Source: Vibrio tubiashii (GTDB taxonomy: Bacteria; Pseudomonadota; Gammaproteobacteria; Enterobacterales; Vibrionaceae). From it: 64,000 nt of DNA. A program made the translations under genes and the position numbers. Location of the stretch: contig NZ_CP117029.1 of the NCBI RefSeq assembly GCF_028551255.1, positions 434,001 through 498,000 of the forward strand. Reading direction: 5' to 3'. The notes under the pieces were generated by a model, which saw nothing but the letters and a program-made list of their open reading frames with translations, was not told the DNA's origin and searched no databases. Below, piece by piece: positions 39,549 through 49,359 of this stretch. Each line of letters begins with the position of its first letter. The stretch's first letter is position 1.

Positions 39549-40439
39549 CTACAGCGAGCGGTTTGAGAATAATGGCGTGATCTCAGTCGATGAAGGCAGC
39601 TGAGTTAGGTGCCAATTTTGTACCCCCCACTCAATGATTTCATCTAGGCTCGAATGTCGAATTTCTTCCTTAATATCAAACCCTAAGAATGTCATCGCAT
39701 CAAGCAATGCAGGTTTCGGGTTTTCGTTATCAATCGCTTTCGCATGGTTCTGTTTGGATAACTTCTGACCATTTGTATCAAGTGCTAACGGAAGATGTAA
39801 ATAGCCTACAGGGGCTTTGTTTAGCATTTGATAAAGACTGATTTGTCTGCCAGTCGGCTCAATCAAATCTGCCCCGCGCACTACTTCAGTAATTCCCTGC
39901 TCGATATCATCCAATACTACTGCAAGGTTATAGGCAAATAACCCGTCGCGGCGCTTTATAATAAAATCTTCATCTGCCAAGGCGTTTGGGATGTGCAAAG
40001 TGCCATGACGCTTATCTTCAAACTCATAAACCGGTTTGGTCATGCGTAATCGAATTGCGCACTGCTGATGATTGGTGAGGCCAAGGTCACGGCAAGTGCC
40101 CGAGTAGAAACCACCAAGCGCTTTAATTTGCTTGCGTGTGCACTGGCAGTAATATGCTTGTCCGCTTGCTAACCAACGCTCAATTTGCGCTTGGTATAAG
40201 TCGTGTCGTTGACTTTGGTAAACCACCTCGCCATCCCAAAACAGACGGTATGCTTCTAAGGTTTGTAAAATTAAACTAGCAGCACCGGGCATTTCGCGTG
40301 GTGGATCTAAGTCTTCAATTCTGACTAACCATTGACCATGATTTGCTTTCGCTTGGAAATAACTGCCTAAAGCGGCAATCAAGGAGCCAAAATGCAGTGG
40401 GCCGGATGGAGATGGAGCGAAGCGACCAATATAACTCAT
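39549..40439 (-). CDS. gluQ: Glutamyl-Q tRNA(Asp) synthetase
   Basis: A 296-residue truncated GluRS that attaches glutamate to queuosine in tRNA-Asp. It has the class I box FAPSPSGPLHFGSL (about 7-20), zinc-type cysteines (YYCQC ... YSGTC), a KMSKS-like GQKLSKQNH and no anticodon domain. It follows dksA past a terminator, the arrangement seen in E. coli. Confidence 0.96.
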   Translation of the reverse strand: MSYIGRFAPSPSGPLHFGSLIAALGSYFQAKANHGQWLVRIEDLDPPREMPGAASLILQTLEAYRLFWDGEVVYQSQRHDLYQAQIERWLASGQAYYCQCTRKQIKALGGFYSGTCRDLGLTNHQQCAIRLRMTKPVYEFEDKRHGTLHIPNALADEDFIIKRRDGLFAYNLAVVLDDIEQGITEVVRGADLIEPTGRQISLYQMLNKAPVGYLHLPLALDTNGQKLSKQNHAKAIDNENPKPALLDAMTFLGFDIKEEIRHSSLDEIIEWGVQNWHLTQLPSSTEITPLFSNRSL

Positions 40440-40468
40440 ACTATTTTTATGCCGTGATACAAACCAAA

Positions 40469-40493
40469 AAGGGAGCCAAAGCTCCCTTCAATA
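40469..40493 (-). terminator. Terminator between dksA and gluQ
   Basis: On the minus strand AAGGGAGC-TTTG-GCTCCCTT then TTTGG. gluQ is probably reached by read-through, as reported for E. coli. Confidence 0.8.
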
Positions 40494-40509
40494 GTCATTG
40501 CAAGAGTGA

Positions 40510-40956
40510 TTAACCCTGCATTTGCTTCTCTTTGATTTCTGCAAGAGTCTTACAGTCAATACAAAGGTCAGCGGTTGGACGAGCTTCTAGGCGACGAATA
40601 CCGATCTCGATACCACAAGATTCACAGAAGCCAAAATCGTCTTCTTCAATCTTGTTAAGCGTCTTTTCGATTTTCTTAATCAGACGACGCTCACGGTCAC
40701 GGTTGCGTAGCTCTAAGCTGAATTCTTCTTCTTGAGAAGCACGGTCAACTGGATCTGGGAAATTTGCTGCCTCGTCCTGCATGTGGTGTACAGTGCGGTC
40801 AACTTCTTCCCTGAGCTGGTTGCGCCAAGCTGATAGAATTTTTGTAAAATGAGCCAACTGCTCAGGTGACATGTATTCTTCACCTGCTTTTTCTTGGTAT
40901 GGCTCAACCCCTGCAATGGCTAGGATGCCTAGCGCTTTTTTCTTTGAGTCTGGCAT
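40510..40956 (-). CDS. dksA: RNA polymerase-binding transcription factor DksA
   Basis: A 148-residue coiled-coil protein that enters the polymerase secondary channel and works with ppGpp. The coiled coil with its tip aspartates lies at about 33-110, and the four-cysteine zinc finger CESCG ... CIDCK at about 114-138. Full E. coli-like length. Confidence 0.98.
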   Translation of the reverse strand: MPDSKKKALGILAIAGVEPYQEKAGEEYMSPEQLAHFTKILSAWRNQLREEVDRTVHHMQDEAANFPDPVDRASQEEEFSLELRNRDRERRLIKKIEKTLNKIEEDDFGFCESCGIEIGIRRLEARPTADLCIDCKTLAEIKEKQMQG

Positions 40957-41095
40957 GCAGCATCTCCTACTAACACCTAGTCAACTGCGCTCGCAGTTAT
41001 TTTTAAGGCGGGTATCTATAGCAAAAAGAATCTTTGGAGGCAAATACTTGAGGTTAAACTTACTGTCAATGTGAAGGTCACATCATTTTTCGCCG

Positions 41096-41809
41096 TTAAT
41101 GGCTAAATTCGAGTGACTTGACCAGTTTAATCTCATCGCTTGAAAGCTCTGCCTTGTAGCACAGTACTTCCACCCCTTGTTCTTGAGCGTATTTCAGTAA
41201 TTGTGAATATTTGGCGTCTATATGGAGTGCTGGAGCGACTTTTTCAATCCCTGAATGTAAAACAGTGAATAAAAGTACTGCTCTGCTTCCAGAATGCACC
41301 ATTTCTGTGAGCTCTCTCAGGTGCTTTTGTCCACGAGTAGTGACTGCATCTGGGAAATACCCTTGGCCTTGTAAATCCTCATCCAATAAGGTGACGCTTT
41401 TAACCTCTATATAGCATTTTGGTTGATTTTCTGATTTGAGCAAGATATCAATCCGGCTATTTTCATTGCCATACTTCACTTCAGTTTGAAGTTGGTCATA
41501 ACCTTGCAGCTCACTAATCACACCTGTTTCTATGGCTTCCACAGCTAACTGGTTCGCGCGTGCGGTATTTATGCAGATGCGATGACCTTGACTGGTCTCC
41601 GATAATTCCCAGCTATTCGGGTACTTACGCTTAGGGTTATCCGACGTTGAGTACCAAACTTTGTTTCCTGGTGTTGCGCAGCCTGTCATTGCGCCTGTAT
41701 TGGCACAGTGGATAGTGCGCTCACTGCCATCCGGTAATGTAATGTCGGCGAGAAAGCGCTTATAGCGTTTGATTAATGTGGCTGATTCTAATGATGGTTC
41801 AAACTTCAT
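41096..41809 (-). CDS. sfsA: SfsA family nucleic-acid-binding protein
   Basis: A 237-residue SfsA: motifs [25 protein letters not shown] (about 34-48), YIEVKSVTL (about 131-139) and [10 protein letters not shown]. The C-terminal half looks like a nuclease fold (E-V-K). Called sugar fermentation stimulation protein in E. coli; real activity unclear. dksA-sfsA neighbours are conserved. Divergent from hrpB. Confidence 0.93.
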   Translation of the reverse strand: MKFEPSLESATLIKRYKRFLADITLPDGSERTIHCANTGAMTGCATPGNKVWYSTSDNPKRKYPNSWELSETSQGHRICINTARANQLAVEAIETGVISELQGYDQLQTEVKYGNENSRIDILLKSENQPKCYIEVKSVTLLDEDLQGQGYFPDAVTTRGQKHLRELTEMVHSGSRAVLLFTVLHSGIEKVAPALHIDAKYSQLLKYAQEQGVEVLCYKAELSSDEIKLVKSLEFSH

Positions 41810-41864
41810 TTAGCACTGTTTTTATGTACAATAGTTGCCAACATTACACCACAAGGTTTCTCCT

Positions 41865-44318
41865 TTGTCACAATTGCCTATTCAGGGCGTGATGCCAGAG
41901 CTCATCTCTGGTGTACGCAACAATTCACAGCTCATTCTCAAAGCAGCCCCAGGTGCGGGTAAATCAACCCATTTCCCACTGCAATTGATTAAGCAAAGTG
42001 TGGTCAAAGGCAAGATTATTATGCTGGAGCCGAGGCGACTCGCCGCGCGTAATATTGCCCGTTACCTTGCCGATCAGCTTGGAGAGAAGGTTGGACAGCG
42101 AGTGGGTTATCGTGTTCGTGGAGAAAACAAAACCAGTCAGCAGACCCAGTTGGAAGTGGTGACCGAAGGTATTCTGACTCGCATGATTCAATCCGATCCG
42201 GAATTGACTGGCGTCGATCTGGTGATCTTTGATGAGTTTCATGAACGCAGTATTCATGCTGATACCGCGCTCGCGTTTTGTTTGGAGATCCAAGAAGCGC
42301 TACGCGATGACCTTAAATTAGTGGTGATGTCAGCGACATTAGATCAACTCGCGCTATCTCAATTGTTGCCTGACGTTGAATACGTTGAATCTCAAGGTCG
42401 AAGCTTCCCCGTCGAGCACCGATATGTCCCAGCTAAGCCAAATGAACGCTTAGAAGATCAGATGGCGAAGCAGATCACTTCGCTGATAGACAACGAATCC
42501 GGTTCTTTATTGGCCTTTCTGCCGGGCGTGGCGGCCATCAAACGTGTTGAAGAGCGGTTGCAACATCTCGCGAGTGATGTTCAGATTTGCCCTCTTTATG
42601 GGCAGCTCGACTTTGCGCAGCAACAAGCCGCAATCCAACCGGCTAAAAATGGCGAGAGAAAGGTTGTATTGGCCACCAATATTGCAGAAACCTCGCTGAC
42701 CATTGAAGGAACTAGACTAGTTATTGACTCAGGTTATGAGCGTGTAGCGAAGTTTGATCTGAAAAGTGGTGTCACTCGCTTAGAACAAACTCGAATTGCT
42801 CAGTCATCGGCAGAGCAAAGATCGGGGCGTGCAGGGCGTTTAGAGCCGGGTATTTGTGTGCGCTTGTATTCTGAAGGACAGCTCAATCAGCAGCCTTATG
42901 TGCCTTCACCGGAAATACTGCATTCAGATTTGTCCAATTTGGTATTGGAGCTTGCTCAGTGGGGAGCACAAACGCCTGCTGAATTAAGCTGGCTAGATGT
43001 ACCGCCTGAAAGTGCGATAAACCAAGCCAGAGCCTTGCTTGTGCAGCTTGGGCTATTGGACAGAAAAGGTCAGTTAACTGAAGCCGGTAAACTGGCCGCG
43101 AAGCTGGGATTAGAGCCTAGAGCTTGCGCTATGCTTGCCAAAGCAAATCACTCAAGCCAAACCGCTGCGGCAATTATCGCTCTTTTGGAAGAGCCTGAAC
43201 GCAACACATTGGATTTTATGCACAGCGTGCACCGCTTAAAGCTGGGTAAACACAGCAAACAAAAAATGGTGATTGAGCGCGCACGAACCATTGCCAAGCG
43301 CATCGGTAGCGATTTCTCACTGACTAACGTTGACGAGTCATCCGTTGCCTGTTTGTTGGCGCTTGCTTTCCCTGATCGAATTGCTCAGGCTCGTAGTAAT
43401 CAGCTAGGACGTTTCTTACTCGCCAATGGACATGGTGCACAGATAGAAGACAGTCAAAGACTCGCTGCTTGTGATTATATTGTCGTGATTGACTTGATGC
43501 GCGGTCAATCGGAATCCTCACAAATATTTTCTGCCTTGGAACTTGACCTCGCGGCGTTGCAGCAGCGTTCTCCAGAGCTGTTTACATTAATAGAATTGGT
43601 TGATTGGGATGAACAAAAAGGTCGTCTGATTGCTGAATGTCAGACTAAACTCGGCCGCTTAATTATTGGGCGAAAAACGCTTCCTGAACCGCCACGCGAA
43701 AAAATGACGCAAGCTTTACTTAATTTCGTTCAACGTAAAGGGCTTTCAGTATTAAATTGGACACCGCAAAGCGTTGAGCTTTTAGAGCGTATGCGCTGCG
43801 GACAGGAATGGTTGCCGGAACAAGAGTGGCCTCAGTTAGATGAAGCAGGCTTATTGAACCACTTATCTGATTGGTTAGAGCCTTACCTAAATGGTGTGGG
43901 TTCGGTGAAGGCATTGGCAAAGGTGGATTTAAGCGCGGCGCTTTTGGCTTATCTAGGTTGGCCACTAAATCAAGAGATAGACAAGTGGCTGCCAACACAT
44001 TACCAAGTGCCAACGGGCAGCAAAAAGAAAATTCGCTATCAGCAAGGGCAGGATCCAGTCTTGTCGGTGCGCATGCAGGAAGTGTTTGGAGAACAGGCTT
44101 CGCCTGAAATTGCTCAGGGTAGGAAGCGTTTGGTATTAGAGCTACTTTCTCCCGCGCAAAGACCGCTGCAAGTAACGCGAGATCTGGCGAGCTTTTGGCG
44201 TGGTGCATACAAAGATGTGCAGAAAGAGATGAAAGGGCGCTACCCTAAGCACGTTTGGCCGGATGACCCTACTAACCATGTGGCGACAACGAAAACCAAA
44301 AGACAGCTAAACTCATGA
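41865..44318 (+). CDS. hrpB: ATP-dependent helicase HrpB
   Basis: A DEAH-like RNA helicase of about 817 residues from TTG 41865, which has AAGG eight bases upstream and gives the start MSQLPIQG like E. coli HrpB. A TTG at 41835 would add ten residues. Motifs: LKAAPGAGKSTHFPL (Walker A, about 28-42), DEFHERS, VVMSATLD, and ATNIAETSLTIEG with QRSGRAGR in the second half. Function in the cell is unclear. Stop overlaps the mrcB ATG (ATGA). Confidence 0.94.
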   Translation: MSQLPIQGVMPELISGVRNNSQLILKAAPGAGKSTHFPLQLIKQSVVKGKIIMLEPRRLAARNIARYLADQLGEKVGQRVGYRVRGENKTSQQTQLEVVTEGILTRMIQSDPELTGVDLVIFDEFHERSIHADTALAFCLEIQEALRDDLKLVVMSATLDQLALSQLLPDVEYVESQGRSFPVEHRYVPAKPNERLEDQMAKQITSLIDNESGSLLAFLPGVAAIKRVEERLQHLASDVQICPLYGQLDFAQQQAAIQPAKNGERKVVLATNIAETSLTIEGTRLVIDSGYERVAKFDLKSGVTRLEQTRIAQSSAEQRSGRAGRLEPGICVRLYSEGQLNQQPYVPSPEILHSDLSNLVLELAQWGAQTPAELSWLDVPPESAINQARALLVQLGLLDRKGQLTEAGKLAAKLGLEPRACAMLAKANHSSQTAAAIIALLEEPERNTLDFMHSVHRLKLGKHSKQKMVIERARTIAKRIGSDFSLTNVDESSVACLLALAFPDRIAQARSNQLGRFLLANGHGAQIEDSQRLAACDYIVVIDLMRGQSESSQIFSALELDLAALQQRSPELFTLIELVDWDEQKGRLIAECQTKLGRLIIGRKTLPEPPREKMTQALLNFVQRKGLSVLNWTPQSVELLERMRCGQEWLPEQEWPQLDEAGLLNHLSDWLEPYLNGVGSVKALAKVDLSAALLAYLGWPLNQEIDKWLPTHYQVPTGSKKKIRYQQGQDPVLSVRMQEVFGEQASPEIAQGRKRLVLELLSPAQRPLQVTRDLASFWRGAYKDVQKEMKGRYPKHVWPDDPTNHVATTKTKRQLNS

Positions 44319-46678
44319 CCAAGAAAACAACGTCGGCAGGCACCAAAAAGACAACCAATAAGCCTGTGCGTAAACGCGCGACCAAATCCCCAAAACGGAG
44401 CCCAAACAAGAAACCACAGCGTTCTTGGTTAAAGGCTATCTGGAGCTTGAGCTGGAAGCTTGCTTTAGCCGGTCTTGCTGTGTTGCTAGTGGTCGGTATC
44501 TATCTTGATACATTGGTGAAACAGCGCTTTGAAGGACAGCTTTTCGACCTACCGACAGTGGTTTACGCACGTATTCTTAACCTAGCGCCGGGAGATTCGA
44601 TTACCATCCAAGAAGTGCGTAACGAACTGGATGTACTTAACTATCGTAAGGTGCGTCAGCCTCGCTATCCCGGTGAGTATTCATCGTCGTCAACTAAGAT
44701 CGAGCTAATACGTCGCCCGTTTGAGTTTAGCGATGGCCCTGAGCCTGATCGCCGCGTGATGCTCCACTTTTCGAAAAACAACCTTGAGCGGATTCAATCG
44801 TTAGAAAAGAAAGGCGATCTCGGATATCTGCGCATTGAGCCTAAGATGTTGGGAATGCTTGAGAAAAACCACGACGAGCAAAGGCTGTTTATTAAGCGTG
44901 AGCAATTTCCTGAGGTGATGATCGATGCTTTGCTGACCACTGAAGATCGCGATTTTTATCAGCATGATGGCGTTTCACCATTAGCGATAGCGCGTGCTCT
45001 AGTTGCTAATGTGAAGGCGGGGCGAACGGTTCAGGGGGGCAGTACTCTGACACAACAGCTTGCAAAGAATATCTTTCTATCGAGTGACCGCACCTTATGG
45101 CGAAAAATCCGCGAAGCTTATATTGCTCTCATTCTTGATCACCGTTACAGCAAAGATCGGATCTTAGAGGCGTATCTTAACGAAGTCTATCTAGGACAAA
45201 GCCGCGGACAGGCAATTCATGGTTTTGGTTTAGCCGCTCGGCTTTATTTCGGTCAGCCTATTCAAGAGCTACGTATTGATCAGTTGGCGTTGTTAGTCGG
45301 CATGGTGAAAGGCCCTTCCTATTACAACCCAGTTCGTTTCCCAGAGCGTGCCAAAAAACGTCGCGATTTAGTGCTACGTTTGATGATGCAACACGATATT
45401 CTCACAGCGCATGAGTATGATATGGCCGCCAGTCGACCGTTGGATATTCAAGATAATCCACAGATAGCCAGTCGTCAGCCTGCGTACTTCCAACAGTTGA
45501 AAATTGAACTGAGAGAGAAAGTGGGCGAAGCTTTCCAGTCAGATGTCGGCTTTAAAGTCTTTACCTCACTAGACCCTGTCTCTCAGCATGAGCTAGAGCA
45601 GGCTATTGCGAAGAAAATCCCGCAACTTGCTAGCGTCGCGGGTAAGTCATTAGAAGGTGCCGCTGTCGCCGTTGATCGCCATAGCGGAGAAATTCGCGCT
45701 ATGGTTGGTGGTAAACGCACGGGATATGACGGTTTTAACCGCGCGCTAAATGCCAGTCGTCAAATCGGCTCTTTGGCTAAGCCAGCAGTCTATTTAACAG
45801 CGCTTGAGCAGCCGGACAAATACAACCTCGCGACGACTTTGCATGATAAGCCAATCAGTTTAAAGGGCAGTAAAGGTAACGTTTGGTCGCCGCGTAACTA
45901 TGATCGTAAGTTTCGTGGTGATGTTCCGCTATATATTGCCTTAGCCAAGTCATTAAATGTGCCAACCGTTGAACTAGGGATGCAAGTAGGCATACCTAGC
46001 GTGGTTAAAACCTTAGAAAAGCTCGGTGTGGATAAAAATGAAATTCGCCCTGTACCGTCGATGTTCCTTGGCTCATTCACGCTGACGCCCTTCCAAGTGG
46101 CACAGATGTATCAAACCCTGACCAACTCAGGTAAGCAGGCTAGGTTGTCCGCGCTCCGTTCAGTCATCGATTTAGACGGTAATGTATTGTATCAGTCACT
46201 GCCAAGAGTTTCGCAAACCGTTGATCAGCAAGCGGCATGGCTGACGACTTATGCGATGAAACGTGGGGTGCTTGAAGGGACGGGCCGTTATCTTAATAGC
46301 CAATTTGGCTGGGCTGCACTAGCTGGTAAAACAGGCACCAGTAACGATACGCGTGACAGCTGGTTTGTTGGCGTTGATGGGCGCGAGGTGACAACCATCT
46401 GGTTAGGTCGAGATGACAATAAGCCGACTAAGCTGACAGGCTCTAGTGGCGCATTGAGAGTCTACGCTGAGTATCTAAAGCATCGAATTCCAGAGAAATT
46501 AACCCTGCCTTGGCCGCAAGGTGTCAGCACTTTAGGTTTTGCGAAAACGGCGCGGGGTAGTTTAGATCTAGATTGTTCTAATCAGTTTAAATTACCTGTG
46601 TGGGATGTTGGCGACAGTCTGAAAAAACAGTGCGAGAATCAACCCAAACAATGGATAAAAGAATTATTTAGTTGGTAG
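44315..46678 (+). CDS. mrcB: Penicillin-binding protein 1b (bifunctional)
   Basis: A 787-residue class A PBP. A cytoplasmic Lys/Arg-rich N-terminus is followed by one membrane segment (about 48-68), a UB2H domain (about 70-160) that recruits lipoprotein LpoB, a GT51 glycosyltransferase with EDRDFYQHDGVSP and TLTQQLAKNI (about 210-255), and a transpeptidase with the nucleophile Ser in SRQIGSLAKP, SLN and KTGTSNDTRD. It builds septal and side-wall peptidoglycan. hrpB-mrcB pairing is conserved. Confidence 0.97.
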   Translation: MTKKTTSAGTKKTTNKPVRKRATKSPKRSPNKKPQRSWLKAIWSLSWKLALAGLAVLLVVGIYLDTLVKQRFEGQLFDLPTVVYARILNLAPGDSITIQEVRNELDVLNYRKVRQPRYPGEYSSSSTKIELIRRPFEFSDGPEPDRRVMLHFSKNNLERIQSLEKKGDLGYLRIEPKMLGMLEKNHDEQRLFIKREQFPEVMIDALLTTEDRDFYQHDGVSPLAIARALVANVKAGRTVQGGSTLTQQLAKNIFLSSDRTLWRKIREAYIALILDHRYSKDRILEAYLNEVYLGQSRGQAIHGFGLAARLYFGQPIQELRIDQLALLVGMVKGPSYYNPVRFPERAKKRRDLVLRLMMQHDILTAHEYDMAASRPLDIQDNPQIASRQPAYFQQLKIELREKVGEAFQSDVGFKVFTSLDPVSQHELEQAIAKKIPQLASVAGKSLEGAAVAVDRHSGEIRAMVGGKRTGYDGFNRALNASRQIGSLAKPAVYLTALEQPDKYNLATTLHDKPISLKGSKGNVWSPRNYDRKFRGDVPLYIALAKSLNVPTVELGMQVGIPSVVKTLEKLGVDKNEIRPVPSMFLGSFTLTPFQVAQMYQTLTNSGKQARLSALRSVIDLDGNVLYQSLPRVSQTVDQQAAWLTTYAMKRGVLEGTGRYLNSQFGWAALAGKTGTSNDTRDSWFVGVDGREVTTIWLGRDDNKPTKLTGSSGALRVYAEYLKHRIPEKLTLPWPQGVSTLGFAKTARGSLDLDCSNQFKLPVWDVGDSLKKQCENQPKQWIKELFSW

Positions 46679-46764
46679 TAATCATTGTGTTGAATATTAA
46701 TACTTTACGGCGATAACGTCTGACAGTATAAACACCATATAAGCCCCAGAAAGGAACTCTAATT

Positions 46765-49053
46765 GTGAGAAAACTCGTTGGCTTCCTAGCATGTGTCATC
46801 GGAAGTGTTGCATTTAGTGCGGTCGCTCAGCCTGAGACGGAACAAGAAGTCAGACCTAAAGTCGCCCTTGTTTTAGCGGGTGGTGGCGCTAAAGGTGCCG
46901 CGCATATCGGCGTATTAAAAGCACTGGAAGAGCTAAGAGTTCCTGTCGATATCGTCACGGGCACGAGCATGGGATCATACGTTGGTGGTTTATACGCAAC
47001 AGGTATGAGTGCCGACGAAATCGAGTCCTTTATTGATACCGTCGACTGGAATAGTGGTTACCGCGATCGGGTTGATCGCAGTCAACGCAAAGTTCAAGAC
47101 AAAGAGTACGAAGACAGGTACCAACTCACCACCGATCTTGGCTTAAGCTGGGGGGAGATTCGCGGTAAACGAGGCATAGTGCAAGGCCAGGGCATGCTTA
47201 AACTTTTGCGCGAAACCGCAGGTAATTTGCCTCCTTTTGAATCCTTTGATCAACTCGCTATTCCTTATCGTTCAGTGGCGACAGACATCATTGAGCTAGA
47301 GCCAGTTGTTATTGATCATGGCTATTTGGTGGATGCCATGATGGCGAGTATGTCTGTGCCGGGTGCACTACCACCGTATGAGCTTGATGGACGCTTACTT
47401 GTTGATGGTGGTGTCACCAACAACATGCCGGTCGACATTGCGCGAGATCTTGGTGCTGATGTTGTTATTGCGGTGGATATCAGTACAGCGTACAAAGATA
47501 AAGAAGACTTTACCACGCTGTTTACCGTTGCCGATCAACTCTCCAATTATCTAGTCCGTAATACGACCAATCAGCAAGCTGAACTACTCACCGAGCAAGA
47601 CTTATACTTACGCCCTGAAGTGGGCGATATGGAAACGACTGAATTTGCCAAAATGCCTGAAGCATTCAATAAAGGCTATCAGGTCACCATGGAGAATAAA
47701 GAGCTCCTCAAGCAATACAGCCTCTCTTCAGCGCAATATCAACAGTATGTTGACCATAAAGAAGAGGCACGCCGTAAGCTGCGATATGGAGACGAAATTA
47801 CCGTCCAGAACGTTGTGATCAACAACAATACTCACTATGCCGATGAGCTGCTGGAACAAAGGTTAAATTTAGAATCAGGCAATAAGTACAGCCTGTCTGA
47901 GGTCGAGCAAAGCGTTCAAGACTTGTATGCTTTAGATCGTTTTGAGCTTATTAAGTACCGTTATGATGTCGTTGAAGGTCAAGATACGCTGATTGTTGAT
48001 GTTAATGAGAAATCATGGGGCCCTAACTACGTTAATTTTCGCTTCTTTTTGGAAGATGACTTTAGTACCGATAGCCAGTATTCACTTGGCCTTTCAAGTA
48101 ACTTTACTGACCTCAATGATTATGGTGCAGAGTTAAGAACCAATTTTGAAATTGGTACTGATAAGTTATTTCAGGCTGAGCTGTATACGCCATTTTTCTC
48201 AAGCCAGAAAGCTTTTACAACTTTTGGGATTACCTTCAACAGTGAAAAGCGAAATGTGCCGGATTCAGGTTTCGAAGACACAACGTTAGATGCCACCAAA
48301 AACTATTTCCCTTTAACCTACAACGAGTGGGTTGCAGAGTGGGCGCTTGGCTATCAAGACACGCTATGGCGGCGCTTTAAAGTTGGTGCAAGATATGTTG
48401 ATGGTGAAGGAGAGTTGTCGACCCTGCCGTCTTATTTGGACTTAGACTTTAAACGCTTAGGTGTCTTTGCGAATTATCGAATAGACACTTTAGATAACTA
48501 CAGCTTACCGCGTAAAGGATTCTATCTTAACCTCGATTATTTAATTTCACATGATGAAAGTGTTGGCGGAACGGTCGAAACAGAGAGAGTCTACGAGGAA
48601 GATACCGCCTATGAATTTGGCGCTAAGATGATCGCTGCGCATACATTTTCTCGCCATACTTTGGTCGCAAATGTTGACCTTGGTTTTGTAAACAATAAAA
48701 ACTCATCTGTCCCAATTGATCCTAAAGAAATTGGTGGTTTTCTAAATTTATCGGGCATTCCACGTAACAGTCTGATTGGACAGAATAAAGTATTTGGTAG
48801 CCTTGTTTATCGCTATCGTTGGTTTGACAATGACTTTGGATTGTTTACTTCACCATTCTATATTGGAGGTTCCTTAGAATATGGCGGTGTTTGGTCTGAT
48901 CCAGATCTTGGTATTGACGATGCGCCTTTGTATGCCGCTGGCTCAGTGTTCGCGGGGGTGGATTCTCCGATAGGACCAATAATGTTTGGTTACGGCCGTA
49001 CTGAGCAGAACTTTGATTCTGTTTACCTAATTATTGGCACTACATTTAAGTAA
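46765..49053 (+). CDS. Patatin-like phospholipase fused to POTRA and outer-membrane beta-barrel (type Vd-like)
   Basis: A 762-residue exported protein starting at GTG with AAAGGAA upstream. Signal peptide of about 21 residues (VAFSAVA-Q). Patatin domain (about 32-330): oxyanion loop GGGAKGAAH (39-47), nucleophile Ser68 in GTSMG, and the catalytic Asp in VDGGVTN (about 214). A POTRA-like segment (about 343-418; ITVQNVVINNNTHYADELL) and a BamA/TamA-like barrel (about 425-762) follow. The layout is that of PlpD-type, type Vd autotransporters, which show or release a lipase. Not in E. coli; no partner gene beside it. Confidence 0.88.
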   Translation: MRKLVGFLACVIGSVAFSAVAQPETEQEVRPKVALVLAGGGAKGAAHIGVLKALEELRVPVDIVTGTSMGSYVGGLYATGMSADEIESFIDTVDWNSGYRDRVDRSQRKVQDKEYEDRYQLTTDLGLSWGEIRGKRGIVQGQGMLKLLRETAGNLPPFESFDQLAIPYRSVATDIIELEPVVIDHGYLVDAMMASMSVPGALPPYELDGRLLVDGGVTNNMPVDIARDLGADVVIAVDISTAYKDKEDFTTLFTVADQLSNYLVRNTTNQQAELLTEQDLYLRPEVGDMETTEFAKMPEAFNKGYQVTMENKELLKQYSLSSAQYQQYVDHKEEARRKLRYGDEITVQNVVINNNTHYADELLEQRLNLESGNKYSLSEVEQSVQDLYALDRFELIKYRYDVVEGQDTLIVDVNEKSWGPNYVNFRFFLEDDFSTDSQYSLGLSSNFTDLNDYGAELRTNFEIGTDKLFQAELYTPFFSSQKAFTTFGITFNSEKRNVPDSGFEDTTLDATKNYFPLTYNEWVAEWALGYQDTLWRRFKVGARYVDGEGELSTLPSYLDLDFKRLGVFANYRIDTLDNYSLPRKGFYLNLDYLISHDESVGGTVETERVYEEDTAYEFGAKMIAAHTFSRHTLVANVDLGFVNNKNSSVPIDPKEIGGFLNLSGIPRNSLIGQNKVFGSLVYRYRWFDNDFGLFTSPFYIGGSLEYGGVWSDPDLGIDDAPLYAAGSVFAGVDSPIGPIMFGYGRTEQNFDSVYLIIGTTFK

Positions 49054-49074
49054 CCACTTTCTCATTTAATATCA

Positions 49075-49105
49075 CCATATCCTATTCTCAATGAGTAGGA
49101 TATGG
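49075..49105. terminator. Stem-loop after the patatin gene
   Basis: CCATATCCTA / TAGGATATGG, 10 pairs, loop TTCTCAATGAG. No T run follows, so termination is uncertain. Confidence 0.45.
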
Positions 49106-49211
49106 GCTGAATTGACATGAAAAATCATAGAACTTTAGTCTTAAGTTGCTATGTTGGTCAAAATGATGAGATTTTAATTTAACGTTAAATTTGCTATTCT
49201 ACCGCCCACAG

Positions 49212-49275
49212 TTTGGCCTCTCTGGCACTGTTTATCAGTCAGCATTGAATGAAAAATATGGCAAGGAGAGCCAAG
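49212..49275 (+). promoter_or_regulatory. Imperfect stem-loop in the acnB leader
   Basis: TTTGGC-C-TCTC (49212-49222) can pair with GAGAGCCAAG (49266-49275), enclosing 43 bases. It lies about 76 bases before the acnB start. Role unknown. Confidence 0.3.
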
Positions 49276-49335
49276 TTTCCAAGGATGTTCACTCCCTTAT
49301 TCTTTGAATAAATAGCATAAGAGGGAGGAACCGCA

Positions 49336-49359
49336 ATGAGAGGAAAAAGTCGTGCTTGA
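49336..49359 (+). CDS. 7-codon upstream ORF overlapping the acnB start
   Basis: ATG AGA GGA AAA AGT CGT GCT TGA encodes MRGKSRA. It has a strong ribosome site GGGAGG at 49323-49328, seven bases upstream, and overlaps the acnB GTG at 49352. The AGAGGA ribosome site of acnB (49339-49344) lies inside this small ORF, so translation of one should affect the other. Too short for protein evidence; it may simply be chance. Confidence 0.4.
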   Translation: MRGKSRA

